A DNA stretch of 36,153 nt, taken from Myxococcota bacterium (GTDB taxonomy: Bacteria > Myxococcota_A > UBA9160 > SMWR01). The translations under genes were made by a program, and so were the position numbers. Positions 27,739 to 34,717 of the stretch are shown piece after piece (within the stretch, counting starts at the first letter, position 1; each line of letters opens with the position of its first letter). The notes under the pieces were generated by a model. It was not told the origin of the DNA. It saw nothing but the letters and a program-made list of their open reading frames with translations, and searched no databases. Where the stretch lies: NCBI GenBank assembly GCA_022447545.1, contig JAKVBI010000002.1:257107-293259 (forward strand), in the 5' to 3' direction.

Positions 27739-28378
27739 TGCTGCCTACTTCGACCACATCCTCTCCACGACGCGCTCGGTTCGCTGGCGGCTCGACCTCG
27801 ATCGCCCGGTGAAGCGCGCCACCCTGCACGAATGCATCGGACTGGCCCGCTACGCCCCCAACGCCTCCAACGCCCAGGAATGGCGCTGGATCCTGGTGGA
27901 CGACCCGGAACAAAAGCACGCCATCGCCGAGGTCTATCGTGCGGGCATGATGGAAACCATGCAGGCGCTGTTGACAAAGCGCGAGAACGAGGGCGATCTC
28001 GCCGGGGTCCGGCACTCGAGGGCGGTCCTCCACCTCGGTCGGATCCTCGAGCAGGTGCCCGTCCACGTGATCCCCTGTATGCCCGGCCGCATCGAGGACG
28101 ATCCAAGCCTGGGCGCCGTCACACGCCTGTTCGCATCGATCTACCCCGCGGTGTGGAGCTTCCAGTTGGCCCTGCGCAGCCGCGGCCTCGGTTCGACCTT
28201 GACCACTTCACATCTGCTCGGCGAGCAACAAGTCGCCCAGCAGCTTGGGATTCCCAGCCACTACACCCAGGTCGCCCTGATCCCCGTCGCCCACATCGCG
28301 GGCGGCGACCTCTCGCCGCCCCCCAGGCAACCCGCCGAAGCCGCCATCGGTTGGAACGGTTGGAGAGAGAACCCCTAG
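27728..28378 (+). CDS. Nitroreductase-family FMN oxidoreductase
   Basis: This 216-residue FMN-dependent NAD(P)H oxidoreductase is of the nitroreductase fold. The phosphate-binding start T-T-R16-S-V-R19 and the A-P-N-A-S-N-A-Q-E-W-R-W segment (about 43-55) are typical. The later G-L-G-S-T-L-T-T-S near 157-165 matches the C-terminal FMN loop. ATG 27728 lies inside the sulfatase stop region (11-bp overlap), six bases after GGAGG, so translation is probably coupled. It may reduce nitro, enone or halogenated aromatic groups; the physiological substrate is unknown. Confidence 0.85.
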   Translation: MPSDAAYFDHILSTTRSVRWRLDLDRPVKRATLHECIGLARYAPNASNAQEWRWILVDDPEQKHAIAEVYRAGMMETMQALLTKRENEGDLAGVRHSRAVLHLGRILEQVPVHVIPCMPGRIEDDPSLGAVTRLFASIYPAVWSFQLALRSRGLGSTLTTSHLLGEQQVAQQLGIPSHYTQVALIPVAHIAGGDLSPPPRQPAEAAIGWNGWRENP

Positions 28379-28413
28379 CGAAACCGCCCAGCCTCGCCCG
28401 CAGCGCCCACACC

Positions 28414-28433
28414 GCACCGGGGAGACACGGTGC
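28414..28433. terminator. Hairpin between convergent nitroreductase and P450 genes
   Basis: GCACCG (28414-28419) and CGGTGC (28428-28433) form a 6-bp stem with an 8-base loop in the 84-bp gap between converging genes. There is no T-run on either side. A weak bidirectional terminator is possible. Confidence 0.3.
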
Positions 28434-28462
28434 TGCGTGCAACCCCGCCCAGAGTTCGTCTG

Positions 28463-29710
28463 TCAGAAGCGGATGCGCGCGCTGCCCACACCGCGCCCAG
28501 GGATCAACTGGTTGCGCTGGATGCTGGCTTCGTCCACCTCCCAGTGGCCAAGCCGTGCGATCAACTCTTCAAAGACCACCCGAGCCTCGAGCCGCACGAC
28601 CGTACTGCCCATGCAGTAGTGGATGCCGTGGCCGAAGCCGAGGTGGGTGCGATCCGCGGGGCGGGTGAGGTCGAGCACATCGGGCTCCGGCCAGCGTTCC
28701 TCGTCGCGATTGCCCGAGCCAAACAGCATCAGCACCTGACTGTCTCGGGGAATTTCGACATCGCGTACCACGACATCCCGTGTGGTCGTGCGCGCGAGGC
28801 CCTGAACCGGAGAAATGAAGCGCATGAACTCTTCGACGGCGCCGACCTTGAGCAGACCGGGGTCTTCCCGAAGCTTTTGAAACTGGTCGGGATGCCGCGC
28901 GAGTTCGATCACTGCATTACTGATCAGATTGATGGTGCCGTGCTGACCCGCCACGAGCAGGAGCGTGCAGAAACCCACCACCTCCTCGTCGCTCAGCCCC
29001 CCACCTCCGTGCTGGGCCGCAAAGATCCGGCCCACGACGTCGTCCCGCGGCGTCGAGTGTCGTTCCTCGATGACGCGCCGAAAATAGGCTTCGAGTTCCT
29101 GGTAGGCGCTCAGAGCGTCGTCACCGGTAAACTCCGAGCCAGCGTTGACGGCGTGGTTCCAGCGCAGGAAGTCCTCGCGATCCCGGGCATCGACCCCCAA
29201 CACTTCAGCGATCACCCGACTGGGCAATACTCGGGCGAAGTCGGCAACGATGTCGCATTCACCCCGCCCTCGAAAATCCTCGATGAGTTCGACGGTCAAC
29301 GTGCGGAACACGTCTTCCAACCCTGTGACCGACGCCTCGGTAAGTCCGTGGGTCGCGATGGCCCGCAGCTCGTCGTGGCGGGGCGGATCCATGTTCATCA
29401 GGTTCCGAGGCAGCTGGCTGCTGTCGATGTCGATCAGCACACCCCCCGCCGAGGAGAACAGCGTGGGGTCCGACATGGCCGCCACGATGTCGTCGTAGCG
29501 CGAGAGCATGAAATAGTCGGGATCCGAGCGTCGATAGACGGGCGCGTGACGACGCAGTTGCTCGTAAAACGGATACGGGGCCTCAAAAGCAGCGTCCGCG
29601 TAGGGATCGAAATCGAGCACGCGCCTATTGACGCCGATCTGGCAGGTGGCTGCAAGCCATTCTGCCCCCCCGAGCGATCGCTCCCCTGGGAGTTCAGGCT
29701 CATGGAGCAA
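28463..29710 (-). CDS. Cytochrome P450 with atypical I-helix
   Basis: This P450 of up to 415 residues has an intact K-helix (E294-x-x-R297) and haem loop (F-G-H-G-I-H-Y-C366-M-G). The I-helix oxygen-activation motif reads A254-G-Q-H257-G258-T-I-N instead of the usual A-G-x-(D/E)-T-T. The conserved acid is replaced by His and the conserved Thr by Gly. I rechecked this from the bases at about 28928-28945 on the complement. Loss of this pair usually alters proton delivery, as in EryF-like, peroxygenase-like or non-monooxygenating P450s. TTG 29710 overlaps the stop of the upstream SGNH gene by 11 bases. A start further in, such as GTG at the V-L-D-F-D-P segment, is possible. Its product is not a close copy of the P450 at 6546-7706. 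Confidence 0.86.
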   Translation of the reverse strand: MLHEPELPGERSLGGAEWLAATCQIGVNRRVLDFDPYADAAFEAPYPFYEQLRRHAPVYRRSDPDYFMLSRYDDIVAAMSDPTLFSSAGGVLIDIDSSQLPRNLMNMDPPRHDELRAIATHGLTEASVTGLEDVFRTLTVELIEDFRGRGECDIVADFARVLPSRVIAEVLGVDARDREDFLRWNHAVNAGSEFTGDDALSAYQELEAYFRRVIEERHSTPRDDVVGRIFAAQHGGGGLSDEEVVGFCTLLLVAGQHGTINLISNAVIELARHPDQFQKLREDPGLLKVGAVEEFMRFISPVQGLARTTTRDVVVRDVEIPRDSQVLMLFGSGNRDEERWPEPDVLDLTRPADRTHLGFGHGIHYCMGSTVVRLEARVVFEELIARLGHWEVDEASIQRNQLIPGRGVGSARIRF

Positions 29711-30851
29711 GTAGCTGTGACAGAGGCTCCAGCATGGCCGCAGCCAGGTGTTCCCGTCCGATGGGTGTCAGGTGGACGGGGTCGGTGAAGGCCACTCGCG
29801 ACACGCCATCGAAGGCGAGGTTGCCATCCAGGGTCGCGACCCCCGGTCGAGTCTCCAGCTCCTCCAACACGCCACGCATCTGGCGTGCGGATCGGGCGTA
29901 GTAATCGTTTCGACCCGGCATGACCGCGTCCTCGTGAGCATTGACGGCCTGCTCGAATCCGGTCAGCGGCTTGCCCAATGTGAGGGAACTCACGGGTTGA
30001 AGAACCACCAGCAGCCGGGCTCCATCGGCTCGCGTCTGCTCGGCCAGGTGCTCCAGAGCCCGACCGTAGGCGGCCGCAACTTCTTCTGGCGCGGGTGCAC
30101 CCAACTCGGACACGTCGGGGGGGTCGAGCTGCTGAAGAAATTGGCCGAGCTTCGCGCGCTGGAGCCGATGCGTGGCCCAACGCCGCAAATCGCGCCACAG
30201 CTCCGGTCGCTCGCGCAGGTAGAGGTCCCGGGTCAAGAAGTAGCGCATGGGAACACCGGCCTGGGCATTGGTGATGGCACCGGAGATGTCGTTGGAGCCC
30301 TCGAGACTGACGACCGCATGGGGCGCCAGCTTCCGGTGGCGAAGCGTGTAGGACAGAGCCGACTGCCAGGCCACGTAACCGGGGACCCCCGCGTTGAGCA
30401 CCTCCACACGCCGGCCCTGGAAATCGGGATGACTTGCCAGGTGGGCGGCGAGCTTGCGCTCGAGAACCACCGCCAGGGTCTCGTCGTTGTTGCGAGCCGT
30501 ATAGCTCCACGCCGTCGACCCCCCCAGCAACAGGATCCGCAGGGTATCCGCTGACGGCACGGCGTCGATGGGTCCCGCCCGCAAACCGTACCGATTGGTC
30601 CGCACTCTCTCGTCGTCGAGGTTGGGCCGAATCCGATAGCCGAGGTAGGGGTCGGGCTGTGTGGCGTCCCCGCGGCCGGCGAGGCTCACCGAATCGCGCA
30701 GTTCAGCTGGCAGTGCAGGCGGCTCCTTGAGGACGTGCAGGCCGATGGCGCCGATGAGCTCAAGCCCCCCCAGGCCCACGACGACTCCGACCACCACGAG
30801 CCATGCTCTGCGGCGGCGCTCGCGCACCGCACCGGAAATGCGACCGCTCAC
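29700..30851 (-). CDS. Membrane-anchored SGNH/GDSL-type hydrolase or acyl esterase
   Basis: This 383-residue protein has one N-terminal membrane anchor (about residues 15-40, W-L-V-V-V-G-V-V-V-G-L-G-G-L) after a strongly basic start. An SGNH domain follows: block I G110-G-S112-T-A-W-S (nucleophile S112), block II N-A-G-V-P-G-Y (153-159), block III G-S-N-D (185-188), and block V D357-P-V-H360-L-T. The Ser-Asp-His triad is therefore complete. The start is GTG 30851. It precedes and overlaps the atypical P450 by 11 bases, so the two are likely one operon. Such proteins de-esterify or transfer acyl groups on lipids, glycans or natural products; the target is unknown. Confidence 0.82.
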   Translation of the reverse strand: MSGRISGAVRERRRRAWLVVVGVVVGLGGLELIGAIGLHVLKEPPALPAELRDSVSLAGRGDATQPDPYLGYRIRPNLDDERVRTNRYGLRAGPIDAVPSADTLRILLLGGSTAWSYTARNNDETLAVVLERKLAAHLASHPDFQGRRVEVLNAGVPGYVAWQSALSYTLRHRKLAPHAVVSLEGSNDISGAITNAQAGVPMRYFLTRDLYLRERPELWRDLRRWATHRLQRAKLGQFLQQLDPPDVSELGAPAPEEVAAAYGRALEHLAEQTRADGARLLVVLQPVSSLTLGKPLTGFEQAVNAHEDAVMPGRNDYYARSARQMRGVLEELETRPGVATLDGNLAFDGVSRVAFTDPVHLTPIGREHLAAAMLEPLSQLLAP

Positions 30852-31022
30852 CCCCGCACCGATCCGCTCGGGCCCGGGTCGCTCATGTCACTTGCCTCGA
30901 TCAGGTGCTTCGTTGCGTCGACTGCACCCATGACTGACTCCTGGGAAACGACCCGCGAGGGTACCCCAGGCGTGCACGCGGTCGTCTCGGCTTCGGTGGC
31001 CATGGCCGGTATCCTGGGCAAA

Positions 31023-32408
31023 ATGACAGAAGACGTTCTGCGAGTCGAAGACCCCTACAGTGGCGAGCGGGTGGCGGAACTTCCGTACGAGGATGCCGCC
31101 TCCCTCGAGAGCAAGCTCCAGTCAGCGACCCGGGCCTTCGCGCTCTGGCGCGAACTCCCCCTCGAGGAGCGCATCACGCGGGTCGCCCAGGGATGCGAGC
31201 GTTTCCGTTCTGCCGCCGACGAGATCGCTCTGAACGTGACGCGACAGATGGGCAAACCCCTGGGCCAGGCGGAGGCCGAGGTCGCCACCTGCCTGGATCG
31301 CGCAGCTCGCTCTAGCACCGACGCAGTCGCAGCTCTGACCCCCGATCTCCTCGAAGCACCCGAGGGCTTCGCGTTCCGCATCCAACACGAGCCCCTGGGC
31401 GTGGTCTTCGACCTGGCAGCCTGGAACTACCCGCTCCTCATCCCGGTCAATGTGGTGGTGCCGGCGCTGTTGGCAGGCAACACCGTGCTCCTCAAGCACA
31501 GCGCACGCACTCCACTGTGCGCGCGGGCCTTCGCCGAGGCTTTCGGCGAACTGGGTATTCCGGGCCTGGTGCAGGATGTGGTGCTCCGCCATGGCCAGGT
31601 CCGCGAATTGATCAGCGACCCCCGTGTCGAACACGTCGCCTTCACCGGCTCGGTGGAAGGTGGGCGCGACATCCACCGCGCCGTGGGCGAGCGTTTCATC
31701 GACGCCGGCCTCGAACTGGGTGGCAAGGATCCTGCCTACATCGCCGAGGACGCAGACCTCGAGCAAGCCGCGGCAGGAGTCGTGGACGGCGCCTGCTACA
31801 ACGCCGGGCAATCCTGTTGTGCAGTCGAGCGCGTCTACGTCCACCGCTCCCGACACGCCGAACTGCTGGAGCGCGCCCTGTCACTGCTGGCCGACTACGA
31901 GTTGGGCAACCCCCTGGAACCCGCCACCAACATGGGGCCCCTGGCAAGCCCCACCGCACCGGCCTTCCTGAAGAAGCAGGTGGAGGAAGCGGTCGCCCGC
32001 GGTGCCCGGCTTCTGACGGGTGGTTCACCCCTGGACGACGCGCCACGCTTCTTCGCCCCCACTCTGTTGGACGACGTCCCCAACGACGCCAACGTCATGC
32101 AAGAGGAGAGTTTCGGACCCCTCGTTCCGGTGCTCGCCGTCGACTCCGACGAAGAAGCCCTGTCCCACATGAATGACACGCGCTTCGGCCTCACCGCGAG
32201 TATCTGGACCCGTGAGAATGCCCGTGCCGAACGACTGGCCGCCGGACTCCACGCGGGCACGATCTTCCAGAACCGCTGCGACTACCTGGAGCCGTCTCTG
32301 CCCTGGACGGGCGTGGGCGACAGTGGCAAGGGGTCCACCCTCTCCCGCTACGGATTCTATGGCCTGACACGGCGAAAGGCTCTGCACTTCAAGCGCGCCG
32401 GCTCCTGA
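31023..32408 (+). CDS. NAD(P)-dependent aldehyde dehydrogenase
   Basis: This 461-residue ALDH-superfamily protein oxidises an aldehyde to an acid. Visible features are W134-N135-Y-P (oxyanion Asn), F-T-G-S-V-E-G-G near 207-214 for the cofactor, and general base E231 in L-E-L-G-G-K. The nucleophile C265 is in N-A-G-Q-S-C265-C, and E-E-S-F-G-P-L-V-P-V is near 364-373. It is closest to succinate-semialdehyde-type or broad aliphatic ALDHs. ATG 31023 gives the usual family N terminus; in-frame ATGs at 30885, 30930 and 31002 are possible and none has a strong ribosome site. It lies 65 bp upstream of the probable selenoprotein gene on the same strand. C265 is followed by a second Cys, unusual but seen in some members. 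Confidence 0.88.
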   Translation: MTEDVLRVEDPYSGERVAELPYEDAASLESKLQSATRAFALWRELPLEERITRVAQGCERFRSAADEIALNVTRQMGKPLGQAEAEVATCLDRAARSSTDAVAALTPDLLEAPEGFAFRIQHEPLGVVFDLAAWNYPLLIPVNVVVPALLAGNTVLLKHSARTPLCARAFAEAFGELGIPGLVQDVVLRHGQVRELISDPRVEHVAFTGSVEGGRDIHRAVGERFIDAGLELGGKDPAYIAEDADLEQAAAGVVDGACYNAGQSCCAVERVYVHRSRHAELLERALSLLADYELGNPLEPATNMGPLASPTAPAFLKKQVEEAVARGARLLTGGSPLDDAPRFFAPTLLDDVPNDANVMQEESFGPLVPVLAVDSDEEALSHMNDTRFGLTASIWTRENARAERLAAGLHAGTIFQNRCDYLEPSLPWTGVGDSGKGSTLSRYGFYGLTRRKALHFKRAGS

Positions 32409-32473
32409 CCCACGACAACCGCGTCCTTTGCTGTGGTACACCAGAAGAACACCGCGAACCCCGAGGAGGACAC

Positions 32474-33016
32474 ATGAACCCGGGCGGATTCCGGATCGAC
32501 ATGGGCGCTCTGCCCGGTTCCATTGGCGAAATGTTCATCAACGCCAACACGGCACTGCGCAGAGGCTGGACACTCGGCGAGCGATTGCGCGAAATCATTC
32601 GCTTGTACTCGGCCTTCGAACACCAATGCCACACCTGAATGGTCTCACGCGACGAAGCGGGTCTTCGTCAAGGTCTCAGTGATGAACTGGCCGCACGGGT
32701 TCACAACCCCGACGGTGCGGACTTCAGTGGGGCCGAGCAGGCGGTCCTTCGCGCCCTGCCGCTGATGGCAGGCGAGACCGCCGAACTCGCCATCGAGCAC
32801 CTTCAGACGCATTTCGATGTCGGGGACGATCGCGGTGAGATCGGCCAGATCATCCACGCCTACGGGTTGTACCGCGGCATACACACCACCATGGCGGCTC
32901 TGGGGGCCGAGATCCTGGACGACCACGGGCGCCCGTTGAGCGAACAGCCCGGCTTCAGTGTGGTGACCCTGGACGACGGCAGCTTCAAGCCACGCAGCGA
33001 GGTGCCGCTCCCCTAG
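32474..33016 (+). CDS. Probable selenoprotein: CMD/AhpD-like protein with CxxU motif (in-frame TGA = Sec55)
   Basis: The frame opens at ATG 32474, just after a strong AGGAGG, and encodes 54 residues ending E-H-Q-C52-H-T. It meets TGA at 32636-32638, then continues without a gap in the same frame to TAG at 33014-33016. Read through, the 180-residue product is a normal-length carboxymuconolactone-decarboxylase/AhpD-like protein. Many members have Q-C-x-x-C-M-x-x-R at this point, so TGA replaces exactly the second redox cysteine (C52-H-T-U55-M-V-S-R). The region after the TGA (A-E-Q-A-V-L-R-A-L-P, then I-H-A-Y-G-L-Y-R-G-I) is the ordinary C-terminal half. A matching stem-loop follows the TGA. 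The role would be thiol/selenol redox or peroxide reduction. A nonsense mutation or restart at the ATG right after TGA are the alternatives. The 3' end overlaps the LLM gene by four bases. Confidence 0.85.
32651..32669 (+). promoter_or_regulatory. Candidate bacterial SECIS stem-loop
   Basis: GACGAAG (32651-32657) pairs perfectly with CTTCGTC (32663-32669) around the loop CGGGT. The stem starts 12 bases after the TGA and the loop 19 bases after it. As I recall the bacterial SECIS rules, the apical loop should begin 16-37 bases after UGA and carry G in its first two positions. Here G is second, so both hold. It lies inside the coding sequence, as bacterial SECIS elements do. Confidence 0.75.
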
Positions 33017-33966
33017 GCCCCAAGGAGGTCCCCCAGGCGATCGACCTGATCCAGGGAGGGCAGCATGGGGATGGGAATCACGTCGGTGGCCCCGGCATCC
33101 ACCAGCGCGTGGAAGACATCACGCACACCCGACTCATGGGTGGTGGAGATCGCGTCGGCAAGGCGCCGATTGTCCTCGCCCACCAGGTGCGTGTAGTGCT
33201 TCGCGGTGTATTCCCGCGCCCCCTGCTCGGCGTCCGGACCCAGGGCGAAAAAGTGGCTGGCCATCAACCTCGGCTCGCCGGCGCGGCCCGCTGCCCGCCA
33301 GGCCGCGCGCATCACCTCGAAATCCTGGGCCATGCGCTGGACGTCAGGCACGAGACCGAAGGTCGTGAGCCCGTCCGCCCAGGCAACGGAGCGTTTCAGA
33401 AAGCTCGACGCAAACCCTCCGACGATCAACTCTGGCCCGCCGTCCGTCCGTGGCACAGGCCCCACGCCGAGCCCACCCCCGGCCACGGCCTCGCCGGCCC
33501 AGATCTCCCGCATATAGGCAATCTGCTCTTCGAAGCGGGTGTAGCGCCCTTCCGCACGAGCAGGCGCAGCGACGAAATCCGGCAGGTCGGCGTCGGGCGG
33601 TGACTCTTCAGAGGGCAGCTTGAGAACGGGCTTCCGAGCCCCCACCCCGATCCCCAGCAACAATCGCCCACCCGACAGGTTGTCGAGGCTGGCCGCCTGC
33701 TTGGCAATCACCCCGGCCGGATGCAGGGGCAACACGATCACGTTGGTCAGCAACCGCAGGCGTCGGGTCACCGCCGCTGCCGCCGTGAGGGCCAGCAGCG
33801 GATCGTAGGCCTCGCTGGTGAGGAGCTCACCCGTCGCCAAACTGTGGAAGGGGCCGGCCTCCGCACGTTCCCCCCAACGGGGAATGAGCTCCGGATCGAC
33901 GCCGGGAATCATCGCGGGCAGCCCGATCCCAAGCACATTCGAGGGCAGGCGGGGCTCTCCTGTCAC
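33013..33966 (-). CDS. LLM-class flavin-dependent oxidoreductase
   Basis: This is a luciferase-like monooxygenase/F420-dependent oxidoreductase fold protein of about 317 residues. Typical segments are L-T-S-E-A-Y-D-P-L-L-A-L, then L-L-T-N-V-I-V-L-P-L-H-P, then A-K-Q-A-A-S-L-D-N-L-S-G-G-R-L-L-L-G-I-G-V-G, the family signature. Cofactor may be FMN or F420; sequence alone does not decide. GTG 33966 is preferred (GGATGGGG eight bases upstream), while an in-frame TTG at 34011 would add 15 residues. The stop overlaps that of the convergent selenoprotein gene by four bases (CTAG). It lies 73 bp downstream of the DUF47 gene stop on the same strand. Confidence 0.86.
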   Translation of the reverse strand: MTGEPRLPSNVLGIGLPAMIPGVDPELIPRWGERAEAGPFHSLATGELLTSEAYDPLLALTAAAAVTRRLRLLTNVIVLPLHPAGVIAKQAASLDNLSGGRLLLGIGVGARKPVLKLPSEESPPDADLPDFVAAPARAEGRYTRFEEQIAYMREIWAGEAVAGGGLGVGPVPRTDGGPELIVGGFASSFLKRSVAWADGLTTFGLVPDVQRMAQDFEVMRAAWRAAGRAGEPRLMASHFFALGPDAEQGAREYTAKHYTHLVGEDNRRLADAISTTHESGVRDVFHALVDAGATDVIPIPMLPSLDQVDRLGDLLGA

Positions 33967-34039
33967 CGTGACACCCCATCCGACGCGGCCCCAATGACTC
34001 GGGCCGTCCAACCATTCCAGGCGTCGGAACGTCCAGAAG

Positions 34040-34708
34040 TCAGTTGGCGATCAGCAGCCGTAAGCGGTTCCCCACGCGCTCAGCGTAGTCGGCGAGGTCC
34101 GCGATCCAGAGGATGATCTGATGCCAGAAGACCGTGGCAACACCCAGCTCGTCCTCGAGGCTGAACAGCGCCCTGGCGGCCTGGTCCTGCAACTCGTCGG
34201 TATCGCTCTCGATCCGGCCGAGTTCCGAGATCATCTCACTCACCCGAGCCACCTCGCGATCGCCAAAGCCCGTCTCCACGAGCTCATCCAACTCGTCGAT
34301 CACCCGCTGCCCCTGCTCGCAGGCCGCCACGACCCGCCGAGCCAGAGCCAACACGGGCTCTGCCAGGGGCTCGGGCAGGTGCATGCGGCGCTGGTCCGCC
34401 AGCTCCGCGATGTCCTGGGTTACGTCGGCGATGGAGTCCTGGCAGTCGAGGATCTCCAGCATGTCCCTGCGCTCCATGGCCATCAACAAGCGCCGGGGCA
34501 TGGTGCTACGGATCTCGTTCTTCAGGTCGTCAGCGATGTGTTCGAGGCCATCGATCTCTGCGCGGCGGGCCGAAATCGCCGCATCGTCACCCGCCACCAT
34601 GGCCTCCACCAGGGGCACCACCTGCCGCGCGCAGTCGACCGCTGCATGCATGTGCTTCTGCATCGGTCCAATGGGAGAGCGCCCAACGAGCTTGTCGATC
34701 CACGCCAT
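34040..34708 (-). CDS. DUF47/PhoU-like phosphate transport accessory protein
   Basis: This 222-residue all-helical cytoplasmic protein belongs to the DUF47 (TIGR00153) family related to PhoU. It starts M-A-W-I-D-K-L-V-G-R-S-P-I-G-P-M-Q. Conserved E-x-x-A-D-D-L-K-N-E-I-R and I-L-D-C-Q-D-S-I-A-D segments supply the acidic metal-binding clusters of the family. These proteins accompany Pit transporters and probably gate or regulate them. It begins nine bases after the pit stop, so the two form one operon transcribed pit first. Confidence 0.9.
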   Translation of the reverse strand: MAWIDKLVGRSPIGPMQKHMHAAVDCARQVVPLVEAMVAGDDAAISARRAEIDGLEHIADDLKNEIRSTMPRRLLMAMERRDMLEILDCQDSIADVTQDIAELADQRRMHLPEPLAEPVLALARRVVAACEQGQRVIDELDELVETGFGDREVARVSEMISELGRIESDTDELQDQAARALFSLEDELGVATVFWHQIILWIADLADYAERVGNRLRLLIAN

Positions 34709-34717
34709 GCTGTGCTC

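Noticed and set aside
28430-29788. Plus-strand open frame opposite the second P450
   Set aside because: The P450 strand has the ExxR and haem-loop motifs; this frame is antisense.
32639-33016. Independent short gene starting at the ATG directly after the TGA
   Set aside because: It has no ribosome site of its own and would lack the N-terminal half of the CMD fold including C52. Read-through explains the conserved sequence on both sides.
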